Shown here one piece after another: positions 45,524 to 53,345 of a stretch of 64,000 bases of DNA. Position 1 is the first letter of the stretch; every line of letters begins with the position of its first letter. Below the pieces are notes generated by a model. That model saw only the letters and a program-made list of their open reading frames with translations, made no database searches and was not told the origin of the DNA. Source of the stretch: Granulosicoccus sp964594905 (lineage in GTDB: Bacteria > Pseudomonadota > Gammaproteobacteria > Granulosicoccales > Granulosicoccaceae); the NCBI GenBank assembly GCA_964594905.1, contig CAZQOI010000004.1, positions 1 through 64,000 of the forward strand, in the 5' to 3' direction. The position numbers and the translations under genes were made by a program.

Positions 45524-46132
45524 TCAAGCAGTACACCACCAAATGCACTCAAGCGTTTGAATAACGGACAGTTGCTCTGTGGTCGATTCGTTAAGACCGA
45601 CGATACTAAACAGAACTCCCAAGATAAACGTCAACAACATGACGTATGCAAACGCAATCAAGATACTGAAGACCATACTGATCTCGAAAGTATGACGCAC
45701 AATATGACCGGCCAAGGAAATCGTCCAAACCATCAACACAAAATTAGCCGTGTCAAAGGTGACCCGAGATTCAGCTGGCAGTGTCGCAAGATCGACACCC
45801 GAGCCAAAGCTCAAATAGATAGGCAGGGCTGCAAGGTTGATAAATATCGACGCACCGCAGAACCCTGTAAAGGCCTGATTGAAGCGCGCTAATCTGCCGG
45901 TCCAGTGAAGAGCGAGATACAGCAGCAGACCAATCAAGCCAATATCGACCGTCGCCGTCAATACCGCGGTTGGCACGCCAGCAAAGCCCACCAACGCCAA
46001 CACATAGGTGACAAAAGCTGCGAAAACCGCAATACGCATTGACGTCAGACTCGCAGGAATATCCTGCGGTTTTCCCATCAGAAACGCAATTTTGAAAAAT
46101 TGTTGAAAGAGCTCGCCCACGCCCTCGTCCAA
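45524..46132 (-). CDS. Multi-pass membrane protein, unknown
   Basis: 202 residues with five or six helices (VFAAFVTYVLALVGFAGV, TATVDIGLIGLLLYLALHW, ASIFINLAALPIYLSF, FVLMVWTISLAGHIVRHTF, VFSILIAFAYVMLLTFILGV). The pattern loosely recalls the Yip1-type membrane family, but I cannot confirm it. The N-terminus has a short amphipathic stretch (LFQQFFKIAFLMGKPQD). The frame opens with TTG at 46132; a GTG at 46120 or an ATG at 46078 are alternatives. It precedes the kinase gene by 51 bases on the same strand and may be its membrane partner. Confidence 0.65.
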   Translation of the reverse strand: MDEGVGELFQQFFKIAFLMGKPQDIPASLTSMRIAVFAAFVTYVLALVGFAGVPTAVLTATVDIGLIGLLLYLALHWTGRLARFNQAFTGFCGASIFINLAALPIYLSFGSGVDLATLPAESRVTFDTANFVLMVWTISLAGHIVRHTFEISMVFSILIAFAYVMLLTFILGVLFSIVGLNESTTEQLSVIQTLECIWWCTA

Positions 46133-46221
46133 GCAAACTGATAAGTCTCGATGGTATCACCGGCGCTGCAGTGTATGATCCGTTAGCACTGAACAACAGC
46201 ACAACCGAGCACACGCCCTAC

Positions 46222-46851
46222 ATGTACCAGGCTGGCCAAGCCAATCGGCTCAATGAACGTTTTCGTGGCTATTTGCCAGTCGTTGTTGATGTAGAAACCG
46301 GAGGCTTCAATGAACAAACAGATGCCTTGCTGGAAATTGCTGCGGTCATCGTTGACTATGATGACGCAGGCAATTTGCATCCGGTTGCCAGTTACTCAAC
46401 CCATGTGACCGCATTTGAGGGCAGCAACATTGATCCTAAGTCCCTCGAAATCAATGGCATCGATCCCGATCACCCGCTACGAGCGGCAAGGGCTGAACGA
46501 GAAGCACTATCGTACATCCTGACACCGATTCGAAAAGCTGTCGCTGAAGCGAACTGCACACGCGCCATTCTGGTTGGTCACAACGCTTTTTTTGATCTGA
46601 AATTTTTGAACGCAGCGGTTGAACGAACGCGTATCAAGAAAAATCCGTTTCATCCATTCAGTTGTTTTGACACAGTCTCTTTATGCGGACTTGCCTACGG
46701 CCAAACTGTTTTGGCGCGAGCTGCAGATGCCGCAGGAATGGAGTGGGATACCAAAGAGGCACACTCAGCGATCTACGATACAAGAAAGACAGCTGACCTG
46801 TTTTGTGGGGTGATCAATCGCTGGGAGCAGCTGCACCGCGAACAGAAGTAG
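46222..46851 (+). CDS. rnt: Ribonuclease T
   Basis: 209 residues of the DEDDh exonuclease family. The first motif is PVVVDVETGGFNEQTDALLE, the second GHNAFFDLKFL, and the third has EWDTKEAHSAIYDTRKTADLF. RNase T trims 3' ends of tRNA, 5S and 23S rRNA. The ATG at 46222 is chosen because the product then aligns with E. coli RNase T from its first residues; a GTG at 46171 is possible but adds an unrelated stretch. It faces grxD convergently. Confidence 0.93.
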   Translation: MYQAGQANRLNERFRGYLPVVVDVETGGFNEQTDALLEIAAVIVDYDDAGNLHPVASYSTHVTAFEGSNIDPKSLEINGIDPDHPLRAARAEREALSYILTPIRKAVAEANCTRAILVGHNAFFDLKFLNAAVERTRIKKNPFHPFSCFDTVSLCGLAYGQTVLARAADAAGMEWDTKEAHSAIYDTRKTADLFCGVINRWEQLHREQK

Positions 46852-46890
46852 TAAAACAGCCCGCCACGATAAAACTTACCGCAGCGGGCG

Positions 46891-46910
46891 CTTCGAGCAT
46901 TTTGCTCAAG
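46891..46910. terminator. Hairpin between convergent rnt and glutaredoxin genes
   Basis: CTTCGAGCATTTTGCTCAAG folds as GAGCA-TTT-TGCTC, extended by CTT/AAG with one bulged C. A weaker GCCCGC/GCGGGC pair lies just upstream. There is no long T-run, so it is probably a shared 3'-end structure for both genes. Confidence 0.35.
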
Positions 46911-46929
46911 TGCTAACGACCAACAATGC

Positions 46930-47253
46930 CTATTGATTGGCCACCTTGTCTATCATCTTCTGCAATTCACCGCTTTCAGAAAGCTCGATGGCGATATCAC
47001 AGCCACCTACCAACTCACCATCGATGTACAACTGCGGAAAAGTAGGCCAGTCAGACACTGACGGCAATGTTTCACGCACCGCCTGATCAGCAATCACATT
47101 AACGAAAGCGAATTCCTTGTTACAACTCTTCAAGGCTTCAACAGTACGCATCGAAAAGCCACACATCGGTAATTGCGGTGTACCTTTCATGTACAGAATG
47201 ACAGGGTTTTCGGCGATCTGCTGAGTGATACGCTCACGAACGTCATCGCTCAT
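46930..47253 (-). CDS. grxD: Monothiol glutaredoxin (Grx4 type)
   Basis: 107 residues. The active site is the monothiol CGFS in PMCGFSMRTVEAL, preceded by VILYMKGTPQLP. The downstream motifs WPTFPQLYIDGELVGGCDIAIEL form the glutathione site. Grx4 proteins carry a [2Fe-2S] cluster shared with BolA and help Fe-S delivery. The ATG at 47253 overlaps the superoxide dismutase stop by one base (TAATG), so translation is coupled. A longer upstream frame is disregarded for that reason. Confidence 0.94.
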   Translation of the reverse strand: MSDDVRERITQQIAENPVILYMKGTPQLPMCGFSMRTVEALKSCNKEFAFVNVIADQAVRETLPSVSDWPTFPQLYIDGELVGGCDIAIELSESGELQKMIDKVANQ

Positions 47254-47864
47254 TAGGCACCACCCGCAGCAGCGAAACGCTCCGACGTCTTCGCCCAATC
47301 AACCACTTCGAGCCAACCGTCGATGTAATCAGGACGCTTGTTCTGATACTTCAGGTAGTAGGCGTGCTCCCACACATCGAGTGCGAGTATTGGTGTGCCT
47401 TGCATATCAGCCACAGGCATCAGAGGGTTATCCTGATTGGGTGTTGACGTAACACTAAGCTTGCCGCCATTCACGATCAACCACGCAAAGCCCGAACCGA
47501 AGCGTGTGATACCAGCCTGCTTCAAACCAGCTTTCAGCTCATCCATCGAACCAAAGGCACTATCGATAGCAGAACTCAGCGCAGCACTTGGCGCACTACC
47601 GCCATCACACATAGAGTTCCAGTAAAGAATATGGTTGTAATAGCCGCCGCCGTTATTGCGAATGGCCGGAGACGTGCCAGCATCAACTGTCGCCATGACA
47701 TCTTCAAGCGATTTGTCGGCGAGCGGAGAATCAGCCACTGCACCGGTAAAATTATTGAAGTAGGTGCGGTGATGTCGATCGTAGTGGATTTCCATAGTCT
47801 GGGCGTCCACATGCGGCTCAAGCGCCGTAAAGTCATAGGGTAAATCTGGAAATTCAAAAGCCAT
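47253..47864 (-). CDS. Fe/Mn superoxide dismutase
   Basis: 203 residues. Metal ligands are His in EIHYDRHHRTY, His in GGGYYNHILYW, Asp and His in ALDVWEHAYYLKYQ. FeSODs usually have Gln in the NNAAQxWNH position; here this is NNGGGYYNH. The C-terminal segment STPNQDNPLM carries the Gln found in MnSODs. So it looks manganese-type or cambialistic, although the N-terminus MAFEFPDLPYDF and the neighbourhood (grxD next door) resemble sodB. Ribosome site AAAGGAG lies 5 bases ahead of the ATG. It is divergent from argD with a 198-base spacer. Confidence 0.93.
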   Translation of the reverse strand: MAFEFPDLPYDFTALEPHVDAQTMEIHYDRHHRTYFNNFTGAVADSPLADKSLEDVMATVDAGTSPAIRNNGGGYYNHILYWNSMCDGGSAPSAALSSAIDSAFGSMDELKAGLKQAGITRFGSGFAWLIVNGGKLSVTSTPNQDNPLMPVADMQGTPILALDVWEHAYYLKYQNKRPDYIDGWLEVVDWAKTSERFAAAGGA

Positions 47865-48062
47865 GAGAGCTCCTTTGTGTGAATCTGAATGTGGCTAACG
47901 GCAACGCCGATGGGCAATGTTCGCACCCGCGGCAAACGCTTGGCAAGGCCTAAGGATACTGCCTTGGCTGCGTCCTGTACGCAATTCAGAGCCGAATCGA
48001 TGCTTGGCGACGCCCTTACCTTGTAATAGTATCGACGGCTTTCCCTGATACAAGGCACTCCA

Positions 48063-49271
48063 ATGGCTTCTTTAATGGCCGCCTACGGCAGACTCCCGGT
48101 CACGATGGATCATGGCAGCGGTGTGCGGCTGTGGGACGATACTGGCCGCGAATACCTTGATGCCCTCACTGGAATTGCCGTGTGCGCCCTTGGCCATGCG
48201 GATCCTGCCATCGCCGAGGCGATAGCAAAGCAGTCCACGGAATTGCTGCATGTCAGTAATCTGTACCAGATCCCACAGCAAGAGGCACTTGGCGAAAAAC
48301 TTTGTACTCTTTCCGGGATGGACAAGGCCTTTTTCTGTAATTCAGGCGCTGAAGCCAATGAGGCCTGCCTGAAGATTGCGCGTTTGCATGGACACAAGAA
48401 AGGCATCGATACACCGACCGTTATTGTTACCGATACCGCATTTCATGGACGCACATTGGCAACTATCGCAGCAACCGGTAACGAAAAGATTCAGGCAGGT
48501 TTTGGTCCGCTGACGCCAGGCTATGTGGTGGTCCCGTTTAACGACGTCGCGGCGATCGAAAAAGTCGCCAAGGAACGTCAGGACATTGTTGCGATTCTGG
48601 TCGAACCTATACAAGGTGAAGGTGGCATCAACGTTCCTGACGATGATTATCTAGTCAAGCTGCGTGACGTTTGTGATCAACAGGAATGGCTACTGATGCT
48701 TGACGAAATTCAATCCGGTATGGGGCGCACCGGAAAATGGTTCGCGCATCAACACGCGGGTATCAAACCCGATGTTATGGCATTGGCTAAATCACTCGGC
48801 AATGGAATACCTATTGGCGCTTGTTTGGCGCACGGTGCAGCAGCAGAACTTATCCAACCAGGTTCACATGGCACAACCTTCGGCGGTAATCCAATTTGCT
48901 GCAAGGTAGCGTCGACAGTTATCAGTGAAATAGAGCGCCGTGATCTGGTGACGCGAGCCGGAGAACTTGGAGTTCGTATGCTCGATGGGTTCAACAAGGC
49001 TTTGCATAATCAACCCGGTGTTAAAGAGATACGTGGTCGCGGCATGATGATTGGTATCGAACTCGAAGACAGCTGTGCCGAGCTTGTTGGCAAAGCAATT
49101 GATGAAGGCTTGTTGATCAACGTCGCCGCCGGCAATGTAATTCGATTATTACCACCTTACATTCTCACCGATGACGAAGCGGACGACATAGTAAGACGGG
49201 TTTCTGATCTGGTCACCGACTTCTACGCTGCCAAAGAAGCAGCAACCGAGACGACAGAGTCAAGCAGCTGA
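48063..49271 (+). CDS. argD: Acetylornithine aminotransferase
   Basis: 402 residues, a class III PLP transaminase. It begins MASLMAAYGRLPVTMDHG, as ArgD does, and has YLDALTGIAVCALGH, FHGRTLATIAATG, EPIQGEGGI, the Asp of MLDEIQSGMGRTGK and the Schiff-base Lys in MALAKSLGNGIPIGA. It makes acetylornithine in arginine synthesis; many homologues also act on succinyl-diaminopimelate in lysine synthesis. argF follows after 2 bases. No ARG box was found upstream. Confidence 0.94.
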   Translation: MASLMAAYGRLPVTMDHGSGVRLWDDTGREYLDALTGIAVCALGHADPAIAEAIAKQSTELLHVSNLYQIPQQEALGEKLCTLSGMDKAFFCNSGAEANEACLKIARLHGHKKGIDTPTVIVTDTAFHGRTLATIAATGNEKIQAGFGPLTPGYVVVPFNDVAAIEKVAKERQDIVAILVEPIQGEGGINVPDDDYLVKLRDVCDQQEWLLMLDEIQSGMGRTGKWFAHQHAGIKPDVMALAKSLGNGIPIGACLAHGAAAELIQPGSHGTTFGGNPICCKVASTVISEIERRDLVTRAGELGVRMLDGFNKALHNQPGVKEIRGRGMMIGIELEDSCAELVGKAIDEGLLINVAAGNVIRLLPPYILTDDEADDIVRRVSDLVTDFYAAKEAATETTESSS

Positions 49272-49273
49272 TC

Positions 49274-50185
49274 ATGCGCCACTTTCTGTCCGAACTTGAT
49301 TTATCCGGTGACGAATTTCGTAGCATCATCAAACGCGGTGGTGAATTTCGCAAAGCTTGGGAAACAGGTCAGCACGACGCCCTGTTCCCGCGCCATGTGC
49401 TCGGCATGATCTTCGAAAAATCATCGACTCGTACCCGTGTGTCATTTGAAGCTGGCATGGCTCAGCTTGGTGGCCATGCGATCTACCTATCGCCTAACGA
49501 TACTCAACTAGGTCGTGGTGAACCGATGGAAGACACCGCTCGTGTACTGTCGCAAATGGTGGACATCGTGATGGTGCGCACTTTCTCACACAGCCAGCTC
49601 GAGACATTCAGCCAATACAGTTCGGTACCCGTTATCAACGCCTTGACTGATCTTTTGCATCCGTGTCAGTTACTGGCTGATATGCAAACCTGGTTTGACA
49701 ATCGAGGTGATATTGCAGGCAAGACGGTCGCGTGGATCGGTGACGGCAACAATATGTGCAATTCCTACATCAATACGGCGAAGCTTCTGGATTTCAAATT
49801 GAAAATTGCGGCACCAAAGGGTTACCTGCCAAATGCGCAAATCATGCAAGCGGCAGGATCGCAAATCAGTTTGCACGACAACGCACTTGAGGCCTGCACC
49901 CACGCTGATCTTATCGTCACCGATGTGTGGGCAAGCATGGGCCAGGAGGCCGAGCAACGGGAGCGTGAAAAAGCATTCACCGGCTATGAAGTCAATGGCA
50001 GCATGATGCAAGTCGCCAATGACGACGCTTTATTTATGCACTGCCTGCCAGCGCATCGCGGCGAGGAAGTCTCCGCTGACGTCATCGATGGACCACAAAG
50101 CGTGGTCTGGGAAGAGGCTGGCAACCGTTTGCACGCGCAAAAAGCACTCATGGAATTTCTGCTGAATAAAGCCAAAAAAACCTGA
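49274..50185 (+). CDS. argF: Ornithine carbamoyltransferase
   Basis: 303 residues. The carbamoyl-phosphate motif is SSTRTRVSFEAGMAQLGG, the ornithine-side motif HPCQLLADMQTW, and the catalytic cysteine sits in FMHCLPAHRGEEVS. It forms citrulline from ornithine and carbamoyl phosphate. It lies 2 bases after argD, so the two steps are co-expressed. This argD-argF order recurs in several gammaproteobacteria. Confidence 0.95.
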   Translation: MRHFLSELDLSGDEFRSIIKRGGEFRKAWETGQHDALFPRHVLGMIFEKSSTRTRVSFEAGMAQLGGHAIYLSPNDTQLGRGEPMEDTARVLSQMVDIVMVRTFSHSQLETFSQYSSVPVINALTDLLHPCQLLADMQTWFDNRGDIAGKTVAWIGDGNNMCNSYINTAKLLDFKLKIAAPKGYLPNAQIMQAAGSQISLHDNALEACTHADLIVTDVWASMGQEAEQREREKAFTGYEVNGSMMQVANDDALFMHCLPAHRGEEVSADVIDGPQSVVWEEAGNRLHAQKALMEFLLNKAKKT

Positions 50186-50283
50186 AACCGTGCACAGGGT
50201 CAACCAGCCCGGAAACCCTACCGAGGCGGCCTTGGCCCGCGCTTTGCTTCATCTCAAGAGTCCCTTTTATTGGAGGCTTGAGT

Positions 50284-51129
50284 ATGTCCAGCGCGCTAGC
50301 TCAGCGCTTGTCTGACCTGACAAAGAGTCAGGCGTTTGTGCTGCACTTGATACTGAGTTTGCTGATTTTCTCGTCACTCGTTTACGTGATGGCGCTGTAT
50401 TGGTTTCCCGGCGAACTGTTCTTTCTCGATGGCGGTTGGCAAGGTCTGAAACTGGTCGCGATGGTGGACTTGGTGCTTGGGCCATTGCTGACACTTGCCC
50501 TGTTCAAACCTGGCAAGAAAGGTCTTGTGTTTGACATGAGTATGATCGCGGCATTTCAGATCGCGGCACTGGCATACGGTTTTTATACGACACATCAGCT
50601 TCGCACAGTCGGCATTGTCTACGCTGATGGCACCTTCACAACCTTGTCAAATCAGGCGAAAGTTGAAGCCGATGCAAAACTGATTGCCCTTGAAGAAAAA
50701 CCACAGGCCTTACCGAAGGTGGAACGGCTTAGCCCTCCCCTTGTATTAGCGACTGGTCCAGGCGAAGGAGGCTTTGGCAAATACCTGGAAGAACTTTTCA
50801 ATGGGTACCCCGAGATGCATGAACGCAGCGACAAATTCGTTGCAATCGACAGCAATCGGGAAGAGTTGAAAGAGAACGCGTTAACCAACGATGATCTTAT
50901 CGAGAAAGGTATGCTCGAATCCGTTAATTCGGCGATAGCAAAACTTGATGTGGACAGCAGCGTCATCGAGGTACATAACTTCAAGGCAAGCTTTGCCACT
51001 GGTGTTGCGTTGTACGACACGAATAACAACCGCATAGTGGATTACATCAAGAAGCCCGACGGCAAATCGGCTAGCCCCAATGAGGACAACATTCAGGACA
51101 TTGCGGAAACCGAGGACGCGGGCAACTGA
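50284..51129 (+). CDS. TfpX/TfpZ-type IV pilin accessory protein
   Basis: About 281 residues. The N-terminal half has three or four helices with the family blocks LYWFPGELFFLDGGWQGLKLV, MVDLVLGPLLTLALF and AFQIAALAYGFYTTHQLRTVG. The C-terminal half is a soluble, acidic domain. In Pseudomonas such genes lie next to a pilin gene and aid pilin export or stability. No pilin gene is nearby here. GGAGG lies 7 bases before the ATG at 50284, which decides the start over a TTG at 50278. It stands 98 bases after argF. Confidence 0.83.
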   Translation: MSSALAQRLSDLTKSQAFVLHLILSLLIFSSLVYVMALYWFPGELFFLDGGWQGLKLVAMVDLVLGPLLTLALFKPGKKGLVFDMSMIAAFQIAALAYGFYTTHQLRTVGIVYADGTFTTLSNQAKVEADAKLIALEEKPQALPKVERLSPPLVLATGPGEGGFGKYLEELFNGYPEMHERSDKFVAIDSNREELKENALTNDDLIEKGMLESVNSAIAKLDVDSSVIEVHNFKASFATGVALYDTNNNRIVDYIKKPDGKSASPNEDNIQDIAETEDAGN

Positions 51130-51149
51130 GTGTTAGCTCAACGGCTCAG

Positions 51150-52658
51150 CTATAGCTGGTTGGCAAGGTCCCGCACTTCAGATGGTGGCGTGTACGTGAT
51201 GGAAAAAAGTACCGCATTACTCTCAGCGGAAAAAAGATCCACACGCGCTTTCTGACGACGATAACGGTACGACGCCGATACGGCCCAGTTACGCGTGTAC
51301 TGCCAATCAACACGCGGTTCAAAACTGATGAAACGTCTGGCAAAACGATCATCAGGAATCGCTGCAAGACGATCAGGCTCAAAGGCACGCCCTCTTAAAG
51401 AAACTTGAAGTCGTGGGTTGATTACACGCCTGGCCGTACCCGTTAATTCCTGTGTTTCAACTTGCGAACCAGAACTACTTGGCTCGACATCAACGCGGAA
51501 TCTTGCTTCATAGCGCGTTGCACCTGCGTCATAAGCCAAACCAAGCCCTGCTATCCAACCATCCGAATCGGTCGTCAAGGCATCAAGCCTTTCCTGTGGA
51601 ATCTCATCCTCTCGGTCGCTCGCTCGCAATGTATCTGTCAGATCAGAGGAGTTAGCGTAAATACCAACTTCTGCAGTGACTTGCAGTAGTGGTGTCAGAA
51701 AACGCTCAAGACCTAACGTTAACGATTGCGTTTCCGAGATGGAATCACGACGTGGTTTACGCCGAATTTCGCGCTCGTTGGGATCCTCTTCCAGATCATC
51801 AAACGGAATCACGGCAAATGGATCAGGTTCAACTTGCCCGACAAAACGGCTGAGGCCAAGTGATGCCGTCAATGTTATTAAGCGTGTGTACTTGTAACGC
51901 ATTCCCAAATTCGCACGAACTTCACGAAAATCATCAAGTTCACCACTAGGCGTAAATCGATCACCAACATCAGCAAGGGTCACTTCGTCGAATTCGAGCA
52001 GCTCACCGATCAGATCGCCATTTTCATCGCGCGGAAAACTATCAATGTACTGGCGAAAGATCGCATCTTGCGGATCAGGCAAATCATGCTCCACGTCGGT
52101 CGCTGTCAGCTGTGAGTTAAACGCAAGGCGACGACTTATGTCGTACTCAAAGTAAGGCCTGATTGTTATCTCTTGACGGGTGACGTTGTTTGATTGAGAT
52201 ATCGTCAAGCCGGTATCCGATGGGACAGCAGACTCATCCACAAGGTCAGCGACGATATCGCGGCTTGGTGTATCGCGCTTAAAACCAAAACTTGCACCAT
52301 AACGAGATCGCGGCGTTTTTAGTTTTGCGTCAAAGCCTAATAGCTGATTGGAATCAAGGCCATCGTTACGGTTATCGCTACTGGAAATAAGCAAGCCATC
52401 CACACGTGCAAGCCCGCGAAAGGATGCTGCTTCTGATTCGCGGCTAACGATCAGCTGACCGATACCGCGAGTTGCGCTAAGGCTGCCACCACCGACGGTT
52501 TCAAGTAAGAAATTATCGTCGAAACGCTGCCCAAGAGTCACTGATGGTTCATACACCCAGATATCAGCAGACACAGATCCAACACCGCCTGCAGATATCA
52601 GCAGCGCAACAGTTGCGACAGTTGGCGCTCGTGACAATGCACGTGATAAGACAAGCAT
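51150..52658 (-). CDS. Outer-membrane beta-barrel protein linked to polysaccharide export
   Basis: 502 residues. After a signal peptide (VATVALLISAGGVGSVSA) the protein is made of alternating amphipathic beta strands typical of an outer-membrane barrel (RRLAFNSQLTATDVEHDL, RLITLTASLGLSRFVGQV, NWAVSASYRYRRQKARVDLF). The C-terminus does not end in Phe. Such barrels are common beside Wza-like export proteins in exopolysaccharide loci. It starts 3 bases after the Wza-like gene stop on the same strand. The exact substrate is unknown. Confidence 0.75.
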   Translation of the reverse strand: MLVLSRALSRAPTVATVALLISAGGVGSVSADIWVYEPSVTLGQRFDDNFLLETVGGGSLSATRGIGQLIVSRESEAASFRGLARVDGLLISSSDNRNDGLDSNQLLGFDAKLKTPRSRYGASFGFKRDTPSRDIVADLVDESAVPSDTGLTISQSNNVTRQEITIRPYFEYDISRRLAFNSQLTATDVEHDLPDPQDAIFRQYIDSFPRDENGDLIGELLEFDEVTLADVGDRFTPSGELDDFREVRANLGMRYKYTRLITLTASLGLSRFVGQVEPDPFAVIPFDDLEEDPNEREIRRKPRRDSISETQSLTLGLERFLTPLLQVTAEVGIYANSSDLTDTLRASDREDEIPQERLDALTTDSDGWIAGLGLAYDAGATRYEARFRVDVEPSSSGSQVETQELTGTARRVINPRLQVSLRGRAFEPDRLAAIPDDRFARRFISFEPRVDWQYTRNWAVSASYRYRRQKARVDLFSAESNAVLFSITYTPPSEVRDLANQL

Positions 52659-52661
52659 GGC

Positions 52662-53267
52662 TTAAGGTATCAGTACAACATCACCACTTTGTAAAATGAT
52701 GTTCTGTTCGAGATCACGTCCACGCGAGACATCGCGAAAATCAAATTTGTAAGTGACTTCCCGACCATCTTGACGACGTAAGATTTGAATACTGCGATTG
52801 TTTGCATACGGGGTAAAGCCGCCCGCAAGTGTCAGTGCCTGGACCACATCAACGTAACGACCAAGCGTAAATTGACCTGGCTCTTCAACCTCCCCCAACA
52901 CGAAGATCGTGTAACCAGAGACTTTTTCGATCGAGACGGTCACTTCGGCGTCTGGCACATAGCGCTGCAGACGCGAACGGATTTCATCTTGAACCTCGAT
53001 CGGGGTACGACCAGACACTTGTAGGTCGCCCGCTAAGGGAAAAGAGATCCCGCCATCGGGTCGGACCAGAACCTCACGGTCGAGGTCTTCCTCTTTCCAG
53101 ACAGAGATGTGCAGCACATCCTCTGGCCCGATGCGGTATTCAAGACCGACGCCAGTCTGCGCCTGAGCCGGCGACATTGCCAGGCCGCTCACGACGAGGG
53201 CGAGGCAGAAGACTGTGAAATACCGAGACAACAGGGACTGCAGTACCCTGGTAATTGTTGACCGCAT
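52662..53267 (-). CDS. Polysaccharide biosynthesis/export protein (Wza-type)
   Basis: About 201 residues. A signal peptide (FCLALVVSGLAMSPAQAQ) is followed by a Poly_export domain (YRIGPEDVLHISVWKEED, VRPDGGISFPLAGDLQVSGRT) and one SLBB domain (YTIFVLGEVEEPGQFTL). It should form the periplasmic/outer-membrane conduit for a polysaccharide. It is much shorter than Wza (379). The start at 53267 has GGAG with a 7-base spacer; a GTG at 53309 has none. No Wzc-type kinase or glycosyltransferase is near. Confidence 0.87.
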   Translation of the reverse strand: MRSTITRVLQSLLSRYFTVFCLALVVSGLAMSPAQAQTGVGLEYRIGPEDVLHISVWKEEDLDREVLVRPDGGISFPLAGDLQVSGRTPIEVQDEIRSRLQRYVPDAEVTVSIEKVSGYTIFVLGEVEEPGQFTLGRYVDVVQALTLAGGFTPYANNRSIQILRRQDGREVTYKFDFRDVSRGRDLEQNIILQSGDVVLIP

Positions 53268-53345
53268 GAGTGGACTCCGGAAAAGGTTAGTGCCTTGAGA
53301 ATCAGACACTTGCCGCTGGTTCTCGTTCCGGAGTATAGCGGATAG

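Noticed and set aside
47576..48058. 160-residue leftward frame overlapping the SOD gene and its upstream spacer
   Set aside because: It overlaps the well-conserved SOD gene in another frame and has no ribosome site.
47865..48062. ARG boxes in front of argD
   Set aside because: No pair of 18-base ARG-box-like sites could be seen.
51147..51158. CAGCTATAGCTG palindrome at the convergent ends of the pilin-accessory and barrel genes
   Set aside because: A lone 12-base palindrome with no T-run; could be chance.
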